6,337 nucleotides of DNA from an uncultured Collinsella sp. (GTDB lineage: Bacteria; Actinomycetota; Coriobacteriia; Coriobacteriales; Coriobacteriaceae). The position numbers were made by a program, and so were the translations under genes. Numbering within the stretch: the stretch's first letter is position 1; each line of letters begins with the position of its first letter. The stretch lies in the NCBI GenBank assembly GCA_900547505.1, contig URGY01000100.1, positions 1 through 6,337 of the forward strand, in the 5' to 3' direction. The notes beneath the pieces are model-generated. The model was not told the DNA's origin. It did no database searches and was given only the letters and a program-made list of their open reading frames with translations. Below, one piece after another: positions 4,143-6,337 of this stretch.

Positions 4143-5822
4143 GTGGCGGAGTTCATTTATCAGATGTATCAGGCTCGCAAGGCCCATGGCGACAAGGTAA
4201 TCCTTGACGACGTGACCCTGAGCTTCTACCCCGGTGCCAAGATCGGCGTCGTGGGTCCCAACGGCATGGGCAAGTCGACCCTGCTCAAGATCATGGCCGG
4301 CATCGAGGAGGTCTCCAACGGCGATGCCAGGCTCACCCCCGGCTACACCGTGGGCATCCTGCAGCAGGAGCCGCTGCTCGATGACGACAAGACCGTTATC
4401 GAGAACGTGCGCATGGCGTTTGGCGATATGATCGCCAAGGTCGATCGCTTCAATAAGATCGGCGAGGAGATGTGCGACCCGGATTGCGACATGGACGCCC
4501 TCATGGCCGAGATGGGAAAGCTCCAGGACGAGATCGACGCCGCCGACGGCTGGGATATCGATTCCAAGCTCGGCCAGGCGATGGACGCCCTGCAGCTGCC
4601 CGATTCCGACATGCCGGTCAACGTGCTTTCCGGCGGCGAGCGCCGCCGCGTGGCCCTGTGCAAGCTGCTGCTCGAGGCTCCCGACCTGCTGCTGCTCGAC
4701 GAGCCCACGAACCACCTGGACGCTGAGTCGATCCTGTGGCTCGAGCACTTCCTGCACAACTACCAGGGCGCGGTGCTTGCCGTCACGCACGATCGCTACT
4801 TTCTGGATAACGTTGCCGAGTGGATCTGCGAGGTCGACCGCGGTCACCTTTATCCCTACAAGGGCAACTACTCCACGTATCTGGAGACCAAGGCCGCCCG
4901 TATCGAGGCGCAGGGCAACCGCGACGCCAAGCTCGCCAAGCGCATGGAGGCCGAGCTCGAGTGGGTACGCAGCTCGCCCAAGGCTCGCCAGGCAAAGAAC
5001 AAGGCCCGTCTGGCTCGCTACGAGGAGATGGAGGCCGAGGCCCGCGCAAGCCAGAAGCTCGACTGGACCGATATCCGCATTCCCGTTGGACCGCGTTTGG
5101 GTAACAAGGTGCTCGAGGCCCATCACCTGCACAAGGAATTCGACGGTCGCGTGCTCATCGACGACCTTTCTTTCACCCTGCCGCGTAACGGCATCGTGGG
5201 CGTCATCGGCCCCAACGGTGTGGGCAAGACTACGCTCTTCAAGACCATCGTGGGCCTGGAGCCGCTGACTTCGGGCGAGCTCGAGGTGGGCGAGACCGTC
5301 AAGATCTCCTATGTCGATCAGAACCGTTCTGGCATCGACCCCGACAAGAACCTGTGGGAGGTCGTCTCGGATGGCCTGGACCACATGATGGTCGGCGAGA
5401 CCGAGGTCCCCAGCCGCGCGTACGTGGCGAGCTTTGGCTTTAAGGGCCAGGACCAGCAGAAGCACGCTGGCGTACTCTCCGGTGGCGAGCGCAACCGTCT
5501 GAACCTGGCGCTCACGCTCAAGCAGGGCGGCAACCTCCTGCTGCTCGACGAGCCCACGAACGACCTCGACGTCGAGACACTGTCCTCGCTCGAGGCGGCG
5601 CTGCTCGAGTTCCCGGGCTGCTCGGTGGTCATTAGCCACGATCGTATGTTCCTGGACCGCGTCGCCACGCACATTCTGGCGTGGGAGGGCACCGACGAGA
5701 ATCCGGGCAACTGGTATTGGTTCGAGGGCAACTTTGAGGCCTATCAGGCCAACCGTATCGAGCGCCTGGGTGAGGACGCAGCCCAGCCGCATCGTATTCA
5801 CCGTAAGCTGACGCGCGACTAG
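4143..5822 (+). CDS. ettA: Energy-dependent translational throttle protein EttA (ABC-F ATPase)
   Basis: Soluble ABC-F protein of 559 aa that binds the ribosomal E site and gates elongation by ADP/ATP ratio. There are no membrane segments. NBD1: Walker A GPNGMGKST (38-46), signature LSGGE (162-166), Walker B/DEPTNHLD (186-193). The short arm insert lies at about 95-140. The tRNA-contacting linker carries ELEWVRSSPKARQAKNKARL. NBD2: GPNGVGKTT (356-364), LSGGE (445-449), DEPTNDLD (469-476), SHDR. The FPGC and PSRAYV segments are EttA-like (E. coli EttA 555 aa); resistance-type ABC-Fs usually have a longer linker. GTG at 4143 is preferred: AGGAG (4130-4134) is then 8 nt away and MAEFIY aligns with E. 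coli MAQFVY, whereas ATG 4137 leaves only 2 nt. Codon use is strongly GC-ending, suggesting high expression. Confidence 0.95.
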   Translation: MAEFIYQMYQARKAHGDKVILDDVTLSFYPGAKIGVVGPNGMGKSTLLKIMAGIEEVSNGDARLTPGYTVGILQQEPLLDDDKTVIENVRMAFGDMIAKVDRFNKIGEEMCDPDCDMDALMAEMGKLQDEIDAADGWDIDSKLGQAMDALQLPDSDMPVNVLSGGERRRVALCKLLLEAPDLLLLDEPTNHLDAESILWLEHFLHNYQGAVLAVTHDRYFLDNVAEWICEVDRGHLYPYKGNYSTYLETKAARIEAQGNRDAKLAKRMEAELEWVRSSPKARQAKNKARLARYEEMEAEARASQKLDWTDIRIPVGPRLGNKVLEAHHLHKEFDGRVLIDDLSFTLPRNGIVGVIGPNGVGKTTLFKTIVGLEPLTSGELEVGETVKISYVDQNRSGIDPDKNLWEVVSDGLDHMMVGETEVPSRAYVASFGFKGQDQQKHAGVLSGGERNRLNLALTLKQGGNLLLLDEPTNDLDVETLSSLEAALLEFPGCSVVISHDRMFLDRVATHILAWEGTDENPGNWYWFEGNFEAYQANRIERLGEDAAQPHRIHRKLTRD

Positions 5823-5825
5823 ATC

Positions 5826-5852
5826 GTTACGCGGTTTTCCAAACCGCGTAAC
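5826..5852 (+). other. 12-bp perfect hairpin after ettA
   Basis: GTTACGCGGTTT (5826-5837) pairs perfectly with AAACCGCGTAAC (5841-5852) around the loop TCC, starting 4 bases after the ettA stop. No T-tract follows, so termination is uncertain; 3'-end protection is an alternative. Confidence 0.55.
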
Positions 5853-5865
5853 TGCTCGACGCTGC

Positions 5866-5965
5866 GCGGGTCGCAAGCACCCCATCTTGCCGTTCAAGCC
5901 GTCGCTCGCGTACCGAAGTACGCGTCGCTCCTCTTTCACGGCAACCTGGGGCACTTGCGGCCCGC
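5866..5965. repeat. Long imperfect inverted repeat with nested hairpin (REP-like)
   Basis: Bases 5868-5893 pair with 5938-5963 at 22 of 26 positions, with two symmetric 2-nt internal mismatches; two more pairs extend the base. Inside lies a perfect 7-bp stem CGCGTAC / GTACGCG (5907-5913, 5918-5924) with a CGAA loop. The stretch 5823-6036 has no gene on either strand. A dispersed palindromic unit or a structured 3' UTR of ettA are the candidates. Confidence 0.55.
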
Positions 5966-5994
5966 TCGCTGTTGGTTACGCAACATCAACAAAT

Positions 5995-6032
5995 AAAAAC
6001 GGCTCAAATCCTGATTTGGATTTGAGCCGTTT
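5995..6032 (-). terminator. Intrinsic terminator between ettA and the convergent gene
   Basis: A perfect 15-bp stem (5997-6011 with 6018-6032) closes a 6-nt loop. On the minus strand it starts 4 bases after the stop of the gene ending at 6037 and is followed by TTTTTATTTG. On the plus side the tail is shorter (TTTGTCGTT), so it may also stop ettA transcripts weakly. Confidence 0.9.
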
Positions 6033-6036
6033 GTCG

Positions 6037-6336
6037 TTACTGCTCGGGTTCTTCGACTTTATCGATGGCCCAGGTGGATCCGAGGCCACCGGTGGTGTTG
6101 CGGCGGATGCGCACGGTAACCTCGCGGCGTTCGCCGGCCTGCGTGTAGCGCAGGGGGAAGTTTGCGCGGTTTCGCGCGGCCTCGATGGTACCGCGCTCGC
6201 GGGCGATCCAGTAGTACTCGCCGACGATGCCGAGGGTATCGGCGCCGTAGGGGAGATAGGTCGACAACTGGTGCAGAAGCGGGCCGGGGCAGAAGACCTC
6301 GGTTGCCAAATCGACGGGGAAGTCCTCGGGGATGGC
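6037..6336 (-). CDS. Unrecognised protein, C-terminal part (5'-partial at window edge)
   Basis: An open frame of 99 codons plus stop enters from beyond the right edge and ends at 6037. The TTG at 6309 is not taken as a start: in-frame codons AIPEDFPVDL continue upstream without a stop and without a ribosome site. The visible part is soluble and basic in the middle, with REVTVRIRR near the end, then a TTGGLGSTWAID segment and an acidic tail VEEPEQ. I do not recognise a domain. It is followed by a strong terminator, so it is the last gene of its unit, and its codon use matches the neighbours. The function cannot be stated from this part. Confidence 0.75.
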   Translation of the reverse strand, partial: AIPEDFPVDLATEVFCPGPLLHQLSTYLPYGADTLGIVGEYYWIARERGTIEAARNRANFPLRYTQAGERREVTVRIRRNTTGGLGSTWAIDKVEEPEQ

Positions 6337-6337
6337 G

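Noticed and set aside
4143..5822. Antibiotic-resistance ABC-F protein
   Set aside because: The short linker, EttA-type arm and close match along the full length to E. coli EttA point to the housekeeping factor, and there is no leader-peptide attenuator.
3978..5954. Very long minus-strand open frame (658 codons) opposite ettA
   Set aside because: It is a shadow of ettA, whose GC-ending codons suppress stops on the opposite strand. It has no domain, no ribosome site, and runs through the sdpRI terminator and two hairpins.

Overview
The window is the start of an assembled contig from a GC-rich bacterium. The gene set, the actinobacterial-type SOS box and the overall composition suggest Coriobacteriia, most likely Collinsella or a relative; this is inference, since no marker gene is present. 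Bases 4-36 are not genomic: they match the Illumina Nextera read-1 transposase adapter, and genomic sequence begins at about base 37.

Layout. (1) 39-656 (+): a PfkB sugar kinase resembling fructoselysine 6-kinase (frlD), cut off at its N-terminus by the contig edge. (2) 657-934: a non-coding gap between convergent genes, holding a GC-rich hairpin and a roughly 230-bp AT-rich element bounded by 30-bp inverted repeats with a nested stem-loop. (3) 935-2529 (-): a two-gene operon, tcdA (tRNA t6A dehydratase, ThiF/E1-like) then tatD (metal-dependent hydrolase), with a perfect TATAAT -10 box upstream. (4) 2603-2960: apparently empty between tcdA and sdpR, but densely organised. It holds a 28-codon hydrophobic peptide gene on the minus strand with a strong ribosome binding site, an SOS/LexA-type operator overlapping its promoter, a hairpin that masks its Shine-Dalgarno sequence, and on the plus strand a promoter and intrinsic terminator defining a roughly 95-nt RNA antisense to its 3' end. 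This looks like an undescribed SOS-controlled type I toxin-antitoxin locus. (5) 2990-3965 (+): sdpR-sdpI, an ArsR-family autorepressor and a membrane immunity/sensor protein, overlapping and ending in a GNRA-loop terminator. (6) 4143-5822 (+): ettA, the energy-dependent translational throttle ABC-F ATPase, with short hairpins on both sides that share a TTTTCCAAA core. (7) 5823-6036: a large imperfect inverted-repeat structure, then a strong terminator. (8) 6037-6336 (-): the C-terminal part of an unrecognised protein that runs off the window.

The housekeeping genes (tcdA, tatD, ettA) have translation or quality-control roles. The most interesting part is the 2570-2960 block, where the candidate toxin faces sdpRI, so a membrane-active peptide and a membrane immunity system start from divergent promoters about 50 bp apart. 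The toxin-antitoxin reading rests on sequence architecture only; no homology search was possible.
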